Shown here: positions 44,388 through 52,648 of the stretch, in pieces
How positions within the stretch are numbered: the first letter of the stretch is position 1
Layout of the letters: every line of letters begins with the position of its first letter
Origin: Streptomyces sp. TP-A0874
GTDB lineage: Bacteria > Actinomycetota > Actinomycetes > Streptomycetales > Streptomycetaceae
DNA length: 64,000 nucleotides
Direction: 5' to 3'
Assembly: GCF_001748085.1 (NCBI RefSeq)
Contig: NZ_BBZK01000006.1
Coordinates: forward strand, 253,657 to 317,656
The notes under the pieces: model-generated
Database searches by the model: none
What the model was told of the DNA's origin: nothing
The model's input: only the letters and a program-made list of their open reading frames with translations
Made by a program: the position numbers and the translations under genes

Positions 44388-44842
44388 CGGGGCGCGCCGT
44401 CGGCCGTGAGCTCCCGGCGCCGCACCAGCCAGCCGCCGTCCTGCCGGACGAGTCGGTCGCGGCAGAGCACGCTGCCGCGGATGTTCAGTGAGCCGCCCTT
44501 GGGAGTGGCCATCGCCAGCGCGTAGTACCGGGTGCGCAGGCTCCCGTCGGACTGCGGCCGGACGTCGATCATGCCGAACCAGTGCCGGAAGTCGAGGGGG
44601 CCGCCACCGTAGATGTGTCCGATCCCCTCGCGTACGGACCGCAGGATCGCCGCGCGCCCGGTGTCGGGCTCCTCCTGGAGGTTGGAGTCGAAGACGGCGT
44701 CCTCGGTGAAGGTGGCCGCCCACCCCTCGGGATCGGGGGCGTCGCCGTCCAGCAGGTTCATCTGCCGGGCGTAGAACTGCTGGACCTCGGTGTAGAGCCG
44801 TGCGGAGGCGAAGCCCTGCGCGGTGGTGGTCGGTGGGGTCAT
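44384..44842 (-). CDS. SnoaL-like protein (ActVI-ORFA-like), copy 2
   Basis: A 152-residue SnoaL-fold protein, paralogous to the product at 41680 (VQQFYARQMNLLDGD and DFRHWFGMIDVRPQ). It starts at ATG 44842, overlapping the 3-dehydratase stop (ATGA), and ends in a GTGA overlap with the cyclase gene, so it is tightly coupled to both. Two copies may serve two different oxygenation or cyclisation steps. Confidence 0.9.
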   Translation of the reverse strand: MTPPTTTAQGFASARLYTEVQQFYARQMNLLDGDAPDPEGWAATFTEDAVFDSNLQEEPDTGRAAILRSVREGIGHIYGGGPLDFRHWFGMIDVRPQSDGSLRTRYYALAMATPKGGSLNIRGSVLCRDRLVRQDGGWLVRRRELTADGAPR

Positions 44843-46152
44843 CGGTTCCGCCTTCCAGCGCTGTCGAGCGCGAACTCGCGTATGGATCCGGCCAGGTAGT
44901 CGGTCATGTCCTCGGTGAGCCCCGGGTAGACGCCCACCCAGAAGGTGTGCTCGGCGATCAGGTCGCTGTTGCTGAGCGTGCCGCTGATCCGGTGCGGCCG
45001 GCCGAGGTAGGCCGGGTGCCGGGTGAGGTTGCCGGCGAAGAAGCGCCGGGTGCCGATCTTCCGCCCCTCCAGGAAGGCCACGAGCTCCTGACGGGTGAAG
45101 GGCGCGTCGGGGCGGACGGTGAGGCAGAACCCGAACCAGCTCGGGTCGCTGTCCGGGGTGGCCTCCGGGAGGATCAGGCCCGGGACGCCGTCCAGCGCCT
45201 CCCGGATGCGGCGCCAGTTCCGGCGGCGGGCCGCCCCGAACTCCTTGAGGCGGCGGAGTTGGCTGAGCCCCAGCGCGGCCTGCAGATCGGTGCTCTTCAG
45301 GTTGTAGCCGACGTGCGAGAAGATGTACTTGTGGTCGTAGCCGTGCGGCAGGTCGCCCAGTTGGTAGTCGAACCGCTTGAAGCAGCGGTTGTCCTCACCG
45401 GGCTCGCACCAGCAGTCCCGCCCCCAGTCCCGCAGTGACTCCACGATCCGGGCGAGGACCAGGTTGTCGGTGAGGACACAGCCGCCCTCGCCCATCGCGA
45501 TGTGGTGCGCCGGGTAGAAGCTGACGGTCGCCAGGTCTCCGAAGGACCCGGTCGGCCGCCCCCGGTAGAGCGAGCCGACGGCGTCGCAGTTGTCCTCGAT
45601 GAGGAAGAGTCCGTGCTCCTCGGCGAGCCGGGCCATCTCCTCGGCCTGGAAGGGGTTGCCCAGCGAGTGGGCGATCACGATCGCCCTGGTCCGCGGCCCG
45701 ATGGCCTCGGCCACCCGCTCGGGCGTGGTGTTGTAGGTGCCCAGTTCGACATCGACGAAGACCGGTACGAGCCCGTTCTGGAGGATGGGGTTGACGGTGG
45801 TCGGGAAACCGGCCGCGACGGTGATCACCTCGTCGCCGGGCACCAGCCGGTGGTCCTCCAGCAGGTGGGAGGTGAGGGAGCTGACGGCCAGCAGGTTCGC
45901 CGACGAGCCCGAGTTGGTCAGGTGCGCCTTGCGCAGCCGCAGCGTCCGGGCGAACTCGCGCTCGAACCTCCGGGTACTGACCCCGGCCGCGACGCGCATC
46001 TCCAGCGCCGCTTCGACCAGGGCGGCCCGGTCGTGCTCGTCGAAGACCGCCCCGGAGGGCCAGACACCGGTCTGGCCCGGCACGAACTCCTTCGTCCCGG
46101 AGCCGTGGTACTCCCGTACCTGCTCCAGGATGCGGGCTTTCGCCTCGTGCAT
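44839..46152 (-). CDS. TDP-4-keto-2,6-dideoxyhexose 3-dehydratase (SpnQ/E1-like, PMP and [2Fe-2S])
   Basis: A 437-residue DegT-fold enzyme that removes the C3 hydroxyl. The aminotransferase lysine is replaced by His in SFYPAHHIAMGEGG, as in E1/SpnQ. Cysteines 189, 247, 249 and 257 fit the C-X57-C-X1-C-X7-C pattern of the E1 [2Fe-2S] cluster. The product is TDP-4-keto-2,3,6-trideoxyglucose. The start is ATG 46152 with GAGGAGG. No dedicated reductase partner gene is visible. Confidence 0.96.
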   Translation of the reverse strand: MHEAKARILEQVREYHGSGTKEFVPGQTGVWPSGAVFDEHDRAALVEAALEMRVAAGVSTRRFEREFARTLRLRKAHLTNSGSSANLLAVSSLTSHLLEDHRLVPGDEVITVAAGFPTTVNPILQNGLVPVFVDVELGTYNTTPERVAEAIGPRTRAIVIAHSLGNPFQAEEMARLAEEHGLFLIEDNCDAVGSLYRGRPTGSFGDLATVSFYPAHHIAMGEGGCVLTDNLVLARIVESLRDWGRDCWCEPGEDNRCFKRFDYQLGDLPHGYDHKYIFSHVGYNLKSTDLQAALGLSQLRRLKEFGAARRRNWRRIREALDGVPGLILPEATPDSDPSWFGFCLTVRPDAPFTRQELVAFLEGRKIGTRRFFAGNLTRHPAYLGRPHRISGTLSNSDLIAEHTFWVGVYPGLTEDMTDYLAGSIREFALDSAGRRNR

Positions 46153-46154
46153 CT

Positions 46155-47117
46155 CTACCTCCTCTGCGGACCGGCGGACCGGCGGATCTCGTCGATGAGT
46201 GCGGCCTGCCGGACGATCGCCTCGTCGGGCCGGGCCCGTTCCCGGACGGCTGCCGCGAACGCCGCGACGGCGCCCGCGCACTGGTCCTCCGGCTCCAGGG
46301 CGAGCTCCTCGGCGCCGTCCGCTCGCGTCAGCCGCACGGTTGGGGCGTGGTCGGCCGGGGGCGTGAAGGCGTGGTCCAGCCGGAGCCGCCCGGAACTCCC
46401 CAGCACCTCGTAGCGGGAGGTGTAGAAGTGGTCCATCCCGAAGACCAGTTGGGCGGTGACTCCACCGGGCCCGGACAGCAGCACGCTGCCGCCGATGTCC
46501 ACGCCGAGCGCCCGGTCGTGGCGCAGGGCGGCGCCGACGACTTCGAGCGGCGCTCCCAGCAGGAGCTGGGCGGCCCGCACCGGATACCCGCCCACGTCGA
46601 ACAGCGCGCCGCCGCCCAGGTCGGCTCGGTACCGGATGTCCCCGGGCGGCCGGGGCGGGATGGTGAAGGCGGCCGACAGTGAGCGCGGCTGGCCGACGGC
46701 ACCGTCGGCCAGCAGCCGGCGCACCGCGCGGTGTTGGCCGTGCTGGAGGAACATGTAGTTCTCCTGGAGGACCAGCCCCGAGGAGCGGGCCAGGGAGACC
46801 AGTTCCTCGGTCTCCTCCAAGCTGGTGGTCAGCGGCTTCTCGGCGAGCACGTGCTTGCCGGCGAGGAGGGCCGCGCGGATCCAGCGGCCGTGGAGCGCGG
46901 CCGGCAGCGGCAGGTAGACGGCGTCTATGTCGGGGCGGGCCAGCAACGCCCGGTAGTCCTCGACCGCTTGCGCCCCCCAGGCGGCGGCCACCGATCGCGC
47001 GATCGCCGGGTCCCTGGCCGCAACGGCGCGGATGGTGATGCCGGCGGTGCGGGAGACCGCGGGGAGCACACGGCGCCGTGCGATCTCGGCGCAGCCGAGC
47101 AGGCCCAGGCGGATCAC
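46155..47117 (-). CDS. NDP-hexose 3-ketoreductase (SpnN-like, Gfo/Idh family)
   Basis: A 320-residue Rossmann protein with LGLLGCAEIARRRVLPAV and the catalytic AEKPLTTS. It reduces the 3-keto group of TDP-3,4-diketo-2,6-dideoxyhexose. The start is GTG 47117, overlapping the 2,3-dehydratase stop, so the pair is translationally coupled, as the unstable diketo product would require. Confidence 0.93.
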   Translation of the reverse strand: MIRLGLLGCAEIARRRVLPAVSRTAGITIRAVAARDPAIARSVAAAWGAQAVEDYRALLARPDIDAVYLPLPAALHGRWIRAALLAGKHVLAEKPLTTSLEETEELVSLARSSGLVLQENYMFLQHGQHRAVRRLLADGAVGQPRSLSAAFTIPPRPPGDIRYRADLGGGALFDVGGYPVRAAQLLLGAPLEVVGAALRHDRALGVDIGGSVLLSGPGGVTAQLVFGMDHFYTSRYEVLGSSGRLRLDHAFTPPADHAPTVRLTRADGAEELALEPEDQCAGAVAAFAAAVRERARPDEAIVRQAALIDEIRRSAGPQRR

Positions 47118-48463
47118 GAGGCCAGCCTCAGTCCGGCGAGGAGGTTCCTGGCCTCCACGTTGACGTGGTTGCCGAGCTCCACCAGGTCCAGGAACTGGTC
47201 GACGGTGGCCCAGAGGAAGTCGCCGGGCACCTCCGCCGGGAAGTCGGCCGCGGCCTCGACCACCAGATAGCGGTTCTCCGCGTGGTAGAACCGGCCGCCC
47301 TCCTCCGAGTGGACGACGTCCAACCGGATCCGCGAAGGAGGAGCGGACAGCACCTCCTTGAGGAGCGCCGGCGCGCCCTCGCCCTCCGGCCCGGTGTGGT
47401 TGGCGGGCGCACACTGGACGGTGGGGCCGATCTCCACGACGTCCCGGGTGCCGGCCTGGGTGCGGGCTCTGAGCAGCAGGTGGAGGGTGCCCCTGATCTT
47501 CTTGGTCAGGAAGGCGATCAGCCCTCGGCTGCTGGGGGCGAGCATCGGTTGCGACCAGCTGGTGACCTCCCGGTTGCCGGCCCGCACGTCCACGCCGATC
47601 ACCGAGAAGTACCTGCCGCTCCGGTGGCTGATCCGCTCGTGGTCCACGATCCAGTCGTCCAGCTGGGACAGCGGGATCCTGGACCGCTCCAGCCGTCGTT
47701 CCGCCCGGGCCTCGGTCAGCCAGCTCAGCAGGGCGGGCCGGTCGTGGAGCGCCCGTGCCCCGCGGCGGGCGGAGGCGGTGACCGACTCCCGGAAGGAGCC
47801 GCCTTCGGAGGGGGCGGCCTGCTCCGCGAGCGCTCTGGGAAGGCCGGAGAGAACCGTCCTGGTGTCCATGTTGACCAGGTTCTCGGCCCTCAGCAGCTCG
47901 CCGATCCGGGCCAGGTCCAACCAGCAGAAACCATCGCGGAGCGGAACCTCCCCGTCGACCTCCACGATCAGGTTCCGGTTGCGCTTGTGCAGGAACCACG
48001 AGCCCTGCTCGGACTGGAGCGCGTCGAAGAGGACCCTGCCCCGGCGAGGTGCCAGGAAGTACTCCAGGTAGGGCACCGCCCGGCCCCGGTGGACGCCGGT
48101 GTAGTTGCTCCGGGTGGCCTGCACCGTGGGTGAGAGCTGGAGGGTGTTGATGTTGCCGGGTTCCATCTTGGCCTGCAGCAGCAGGTGCGGGACGCCGCCG
48201 AACCTGCGGAGCAGGAGACCGAGGATCCCGGACTCGGGCTGGTCGATGATCGGCTGGCTCCAGGCGGCCGGCTCCGGGTGGTCCACGGCCACCCGCAGGC
48301 CGCCGACGGAGAAGAACCGTCCGCTGCGGTGCCGCAGAGCGCCGTCCGCCCGGTCCAGATCCCAGCCCTCCAGCCGGTCCAGCGGCGTGGGTGTCACCTC
48401 GAAGGAGTGGCTGTCTCCCTGTTCGGAGAACCAGCTGTGGAAGTCCGATGTCCGGCGGAACAT
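47114..48463 (-). CDS. NDP-hexose 2,3-dehydratase (SpnO-like)
   Basis: A 449-residue enzyme built of two related halves. Each half has a SGRFFSV/SGRYFSV strand, a W-SQP motif (AWSQPIIDQPE and SWSQPMLAPSS) and an L..SPTVQ/IGPTVQ segment. It eliminates the C2 hydroxyl of TDP-4-keto-6-deoxyglucose. It is the first gene of the long sugar/tailoring operon. ATG 48463 follows GGAG. Confidence 0.95.
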   Translation of the reverse strand: MFRRTSDFHSWFSEQGDSHSFEVTPTPLDRLEGWDLDRADGALRHRSGRFFSVGGLRVAVDHPEPAAWSQPIIDQPESGILGLLLRRFGGVPHLLLQAKMEPGNINTLQLSPTVQATRSNYTGVHRGRAVPYLEYFLAPRRGRVLFDALQSEQGSWFLHKRNRNLIVEVDGEVPLRDGFCWLDLARIGELLRAENLVNMDTRTVLSGLPRALAEQAAPSEGGSFRESVTASARRGARALHDRPALLSWLTEARAERRLERSRIPLSQLDDWIVDHERISHRSGRYFSVIGVDVRAGNREVTSWSQPMLAPSSRGLIAFLTKKIRGTLHLLLRARTQAGTRDVVEIGPTVQCAPANHTGPEGEGAPALLKEVLSAPPSRIRLDVVHSEEGGRFYHAENRYLVVEAAADFPAEVPGDFLWATVDQFLDLVELGNHVNVEARNLLAGLRLAS

Positions 48464-48735
48464 GACAGGCTCCGATGGTTCGGCCCGGCCCGCCGGGTCG
48501 GCGGGCACGGTGGCGACGGTGCGGTCGGAGCCAGCGTCGCCCAGCTGCTCTGAGCCCCGCTCAAGTGCTGCTCGAGCCCGGGCCGGGCGCATACCAGGGG
48601 CCGGCGGGGCCGGTCGCAGGACCGGCTCGCTCACGCTGGCCCACGCGGCGAACGGCTGGCCGGGTCCGGAGCGAGCCGACGGAGACGGCCGCCCGGCCGC
48701 CGCTCCCCAGTCGCCGGCGACGGAGCGCGCCGGCG
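48464..48735 (-). promoter_or_regulatory. Promoter region of the sugar/tailoring operon with SARP-type repeats
   Basis: Minus-strand heptamers TCGAGCA (48575-48569), TTGAGCG (48564-48558) and TCAGAGC (48553-48547) recur at exactly 11 bp and read toward the 2,3-dehydratase gene; 8 bp downstream is GACGCT, a weak -10 match. No gene lies here. Confidence 0.7.
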
Positions 48736-49401
48736 CTACTCCCCGTCTGCCGGGGCGGGCGCGCCCAGGGCCTGGTAGGTGACGTCGATCAGGTAGTCGT
48801 TGAGCTGCCGGGAGGCCGCCTGGGCCTGGTCGCCGTCTCCGTGTGCTATGCCCCGGAGGATCGCCGCGTGCGTCCTGGCCGCCCGTGGGAGGTGTTCGGC
48901 GGGGTCGGGCAGGTGCGCGAACCAGAAGCGCCGGGACAGCACCTGGAGCGGGGTCATGGCCAACTGCAGGTAGTCGTTGTGTGCCGCGCTGGTGACGAGG
49001 TCGTGGGCCTGCTTCAGCAGCGTGCCGAAGGCGCGGACGTCGTCCCCCCGGAAGGCGTCCAGCCTTCCGCTCAGTTCGACCATGGCCTCCTTCTGCCGGG
49101 TCTCGGCCCGGAAGGTCGCCAGGCGCACCGCGAGGTCTTCCAGGGTCCGCCGCAGCTCCAGCAGGCGGAAGTGCTCCTCGATGCTCGTGGTGGCCACGAA
49201 GACGCCGCGGTGCGGCAGGATCTCGACCATTCGCTCCCGTGACAGGCGCTGTAGCGCCTCCCGGACCGGGGTGCGCCCCAGTCCGGTCAGCTCCATGAGC
49301 ATCGCCTCCGACAGGAGCTGCCCGGGGGCCAGGTCCTGGAACGTGATCATGTCTTCCAGCAGGCGGTATGCCTGATCTGCCTTGTTCGGCCGGGACTGCA
49401 C
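48736..49401 (-). CDS. GntR-family (FCD) regulator
   Basis: A 221-residue FadR/FCD regulator. The N-terminal winged helix is AYRLLEDMITFQDLAPGQLL with GLGRTPVREALQRLSRERMV, and the C-terminal helical domain has the FCD-type LRRTLEDLAVRLA. The start is GTG 49401 with AGGAGAG. It is divergent from the FAD oxidoreductase and probably controls that catabolic operon, responding to a small organic acid. Confidence 0.92.
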   Translation of the reverse strand: MQSRPNKADQAYRLLEDMITFQDLAPGQLLSEAMLMELTGLGRTPVREALQRLSRERMVEILPHRGVFVATTSIEEHFRLLELRRTLEDLAVRLATFRAETRQKEAMVELSGRLDAFRGDDVRAFGTLLKQAHDLVTSAAHNDYLQLAMTPLQVLSRRFWFAHLPDPAEHLPRAARTHAAILRGIAHGDGDQAQAASRQLNDYLIDVTYQALGAPAPADGE

Positions 49402-49440
49402 GCAGCTCTCTCCTAGCGGGTGTGCGGGGCTCGGGCATGG

Positions 49441-49473
49441 ACAACCGACATCCTAGCCATGTACAACCGATAT
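49441..49473. promoter_or_regulatory. Direct repeats, probable GntR operator
   Basis: ACAACCGACAT (49441) and ACAACCGATAT (49463) are repeated 22 bp apart between the GntR gene and its divergent operon. The second overlaps a TGTACA palindrome. Confidence 0.6.
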
Positions 49474-50850
49474 ATGACTCACACATCGGGCGAGGAGTTT
49501 CCTCGCTGGCGCCTGGACACGAGCGACCTCGACGTCGACGCGCTCCCGGTCCTCTGCGAAGCCGACGTCGTGGTGGTGGGATCCGGAGCCGCGGGCGTCG
49601 CGGCCGCCACGGTCGCCGCCGAAGGCGGCCTCAGCGTCGTCATCATCGAGAAGTACGGGTTCTCCGGCGGTGCGGCCGTCGCGGGACTCTCTGGCACCAT
49701 CTGCGGCCTCTACCTGTCCGCCGAGGACCAGCGCCGCGCGCCGGAACAACTGGTGTACGGATTCACCGAACGGTTCCGCGGCGAACTGAGCGCGCACGGC
49801 GGGCTCACCGCGCCGCAGCTCTACGGCAGCACCTGGACGGTGGCGCACGACCCCCTGGTGTGGCGGGAGACGGCCGACCGGCTGCTGGAGCGGTCGGGCG
49901 TGCGTGTCCTGTACCACACCAACGTCATCGCTCCCGTGACCGATGCCGACGAGCTGTGCGGCGTCGTGGTCGCTTCGAACGCCGGACGGTCGGTGGTCCG
50001 GGCCCGCCGTGTGATCGACGCCTCCGGAGACGCCGCGGTCGTCGCGCGTCTCGGTGGCGGAACCGTTTTCGGAGAGAACGGCGAGATCCAGAACCCCACC
50101 ATGTTCTTCCGCATGGCGAACGTCGACACCGACGCCTACCAGCAGTTCTACGGGCAGGACACGATCTGTCCCCCCGAGGTGTCGGCGGCCATCGAACGAG
50201 CGCGGAGTGAGGGTGCCGAGCTGCCGCGGTCCAAGATCTGGATCTTCCGCACCCCCCGGCACGGCGAGCTCCTCGTGAACGCCACCCGCCTCACCGGCCG
50301 GGACGGGCGGATGCTGAACGTCATCGACCCCGAGGACTTCACCGAGGCCGAGATATACGGGCGGCAGCAGGTGCGCGCCTACGCACGCTTCCTGCAGGAG
50401 CACGTGCCCGGCTGTGCTGACGCCCACGTCGCGGACACGGGCGTCGAAGCCGGCATCCGGCAGACAAGGAGCATCCTGGGGGTGGAGACACTCCGCAACA
50501 CCGATGTCGTCGCCTGCCGGAAGCGGCCCGACGGGGTGGTGCGCTCCGCATGGCCGATCGAACTGCACAGCGGCGACCGCCCCAAGCTCCACTGGCTCTA
50601 CGACGACTACTACGAGGTCCCCTACCACACCCTCGTGCCGCGGATCGGCGAGAACCTCATCGTCGCGGGCCGCTGCCTGAGCGCCGAGCACGAGGCCCTG
50701 GCATCCGCCCGGGTCACCGCGCAGTGCTTCGAGTACGGCCACGCGGCGGCGACGGCCACCCTGATGTCCCTGGAGACCGGGGACCGCTACCGGGACATCG
50801 AGGGAGCAGCGGTCCGCGAACGGATGCGTGCCGCCGGGAGTGCGCTGTGA
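49474..50850 (+). CDS. FAD-dependent oxidoreductase
   Basis: A 458-residue GR2-type flavoprotein. The dinucleotide motif VVVVGSGAAGVAAATVA is followed by EKYGFSGGAAVAGLSG and the C-terminal ENLIVAGRCLSAEHEA. It resembles the FAD-dependent oxidoreductase family that acts on small organic acids; the substrate is unknown. ATG 49474 is used, although ATG 49459 is also in frame and neither has a strong ribosome site, so the mRNA may be leaderless. Confidence 0.88.
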   Translation: MTHTSGEEFPRWRLDTSDLDVDALPVLCEADVVVVGSGAAGVAAATVAAEGGLSVVIIEKYGFSGGAAVAGLSGTICGLYLSAEDQRRAPEQLVYGFTERFRGELSAHGGLTAPQLYGSTWTVAHDPLVWRETADRLLERSGVRVLYHTNVIAPVTDADELCGVVVASNAGRSVVRARRVIDASGDAAVVARLGGGTVFGENGEIQNPTMFFRMANVDTDAYQQFYGQDTICPPEVSAAIERARSEGAELPRSKIWIFRTPRHGELLVNATRLTGRDGRMLNVIDPEDFTEAEIYGRQQVRAYARFLQEHVPGCADAHVADTGVEAGIRQTRSILGVETLRNTDVVACRKRPDGVVRSAWPIELHSGDRPKLHWLYDDYYEVPYHTLVPRIGENLIVAGRCLSAEHEALASARVTAQCFEYGHAAATATLMSLETGDRYRDIEGAAVRERMRAAGSAL

Positions 50851-50911
50851 GCGCGCACCGGGCGCCGGCCCGCCCGGCAGTGTCATCGCAAGGCAAGGAG
50901 AAATGCATCCC

Positions 50912-52648
50912 ATGACCGGCAAGAAGAAGCCTCCCCGGCCACCGCTGCCCGATGAGGACCGGGGCACCCCGGGTCGGCTGCGCAGCGAGTTCACCCCCGG
51001 AAGCACCCGCTGGGCGGTGCGTCGGGCGCAGTGGACCGCCCTGGGCCACTCGGTGGAGGATCAGGGCCGTCCGAAGATCGCGGTGGTCAACACCTCCTCC
51101 AAGCTCTCCGTGTGCTTCGCCCACCTCGACAGCATCGTCGACGTCGTCTCGGAGGCGATCTGGGAGGCCGGCGGGCTTCCGCTGGAGATCCGGACGGTGG
51201 CGCCGAGTGACTTCGTCACCAGCGCCGGCCGCAAAGCCCGCTACCTGATGCCGACCCGCGACCTGATCGTCAACGACATCGAGGCGGCGGTCGAGGGAGC
51301 CGTGCTGGACGGCATGGTCTGCCTCTCCTCCTGCGACAAGACGACCCCGGCCCACCTCATGGCCTCCGCCCGCCTCGACATCCCCTCCGTCCTGGTGATC
51401 GGCGGCTACCAGCAGGGCGGCCGCTACGCGGGCTGCTCCGTGGACATCGACACCGTCTACGAGTCGGTCGGGGCCGTGAAGTCCGGCCAGATGAGCACCG
51501 GGGAACTCGGCGACCTCGCCGACTCGGCGATCAAGGGGCCGGGGGTCTGCGCCGGTCTGGCCACGGCCAACACCATGCACGTCCTCGCCGAAAGTCTCGG
51601 TATGACGGTGCCCGGCTCGGCACCCACCCGGGCTGACTCGGAGCCCATGCGGGCCCGTGCGGCCGAGGCGGGGTCCCGGATCGTCGAGATGGTGGCGGAA
51701 GGCCTGACGGCTCGCCGCGTCCTCACCCAGGAGGCGATCGAGAACGCCATCGAGGTCGCCCTCGCGTTGGGCGGATCAGTCAACTGCGTCCGCCACCTCG
51801 CGGCGGTGGCCAACGAGGCGGACCTCGACCTGGATGTCGTGGCGGCCTTCGAGGAGAAGGGCCGCAGCGCCGTGCAGCTCGCAGCCATCCGCCCCAACGG
51901 TCCGCACCAGGTCTGGGACCTGGACCGGATCGGCGGCGTCCAGACGGTACTGCGCACCCTGCTGCCCCGGCTCCACCAGGACGCGCTCACGGTGTCGGGC
52001 CACACCCTCGGGCACCTCGCCCAGCGGGCCGCCGAAGCCGACGGCGACATCCTCCGCCGGCTCGACGACCCGGTCCGCGACGAGCCCGGACTCCTCATCC
52101 TGCGCGGCAGCCTCGCTCCCGACGGCGCGATCGTCAAAGTCGCCGGTGCCGGCGAAGCAGCCCGGCAGTTCACCGGCGCCGCCAAGGTCTACGCCTCGGA
52201 GGACGACGCGATCGCCGCACTCGGTGAGAACTCCATCGAGCCCGGAGACGTGATCGTCCTGCGTGGCATGGGGCCCCGCGGCGGCCCGGGCACGGTCTTC
52301 GCCGCCAGCTTCGTCGCGGCCCTCAACGGCGCGCGACTCGGTGGCCGAGTGGCCGTCGTCACCGACGGCGAGCTCTCCGGCCTCAACCACGGCCTGGTGG
52401 TCGGCCAGGTCATGCCGGAGGCGGCGGACGGCGGTCCGCTCGCCGGAGTACGCCCCGGCGACACCGTCCGGATCGATCTGGACGCACGGCTCATCGACGT
52501 CGAGCCGCTCCGCAGCGGGACTCCGGTGACGGCAGGCCGACCGGAGGAGGAACGCGGCTGGCTCGGCCAGTACGCGGCCCTCGTCGGACCGGTGCAGGAA
52601 GGCGCCGTGCTGCGCCGCCCCGCACCACACGGAAAGGAGGGCCAGTGA
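50912..52648 (+). CDS. IlvD/Edd-family dehydratase
   Basis: A 578-residue Fe-S dehydratase. Cluster-binding regions are VCLSSCDKTTPAH and KGPGVCAGLATANTMH with GGRYAGCSVD upstream, and GSLAPDGAIVK and RGMGPRGGPG follow in the C-terminal domain. It belongs to the sugar-acid branch rather than clearly being the housekeeping dihydroxy-acid dehydratase. It is co-transcribed with the FAD enzyme and transporter. Confidence 0.92.
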   Translation: MTGKKKPPRPPLPDEDRGTPGRLRSEFTPGSTRWAVRRAQWTALGHSVEDQGRPKIAVVNTSSKLSVCFAHLDSIVDVVSEAIWEAGGLPLEIRTVAPSDFVTSAGRKARYLMPTRDLIVNDIEAAVEGAVLDGMVCLSSCDKTTPAHLMASARLDIPSVLVIGGYQQGGRYAGCSVDIDTVYESVGAVKSGQMSTGELGDLADSAIKGPGVCAGLATANTMHVLAESLGMTVPGSAPTRADSEPMRARAAEAGSRIVEMVAEGLTARRVLTQEAIENAIEVALALGGSVNCVRHLAAVANEADLDLDVVAAFEEKGRSAVQLAAIRPNGPHQVWDLDRIGGVQTVLRTLLPRLHQDALTVSGHTLGHLAQRAAEADGDILRRLDDPVRDEPGLLILRGSLAPDGAIVKVAGAGEAARQFTGAAKVYASEDDAIAALGENSIEPGDVIVLRGMGPRGGPGTVFAASFVAALNGARLGGRVAVVTDGELSGLNHGLVVGQVMPEAADGGPLAGVRPGDTVRIDLDARLIDVEPLRSGTPVTAGRPEEERGWLGQYAALVGPVQEGAVLRRPAPHGKEGQ

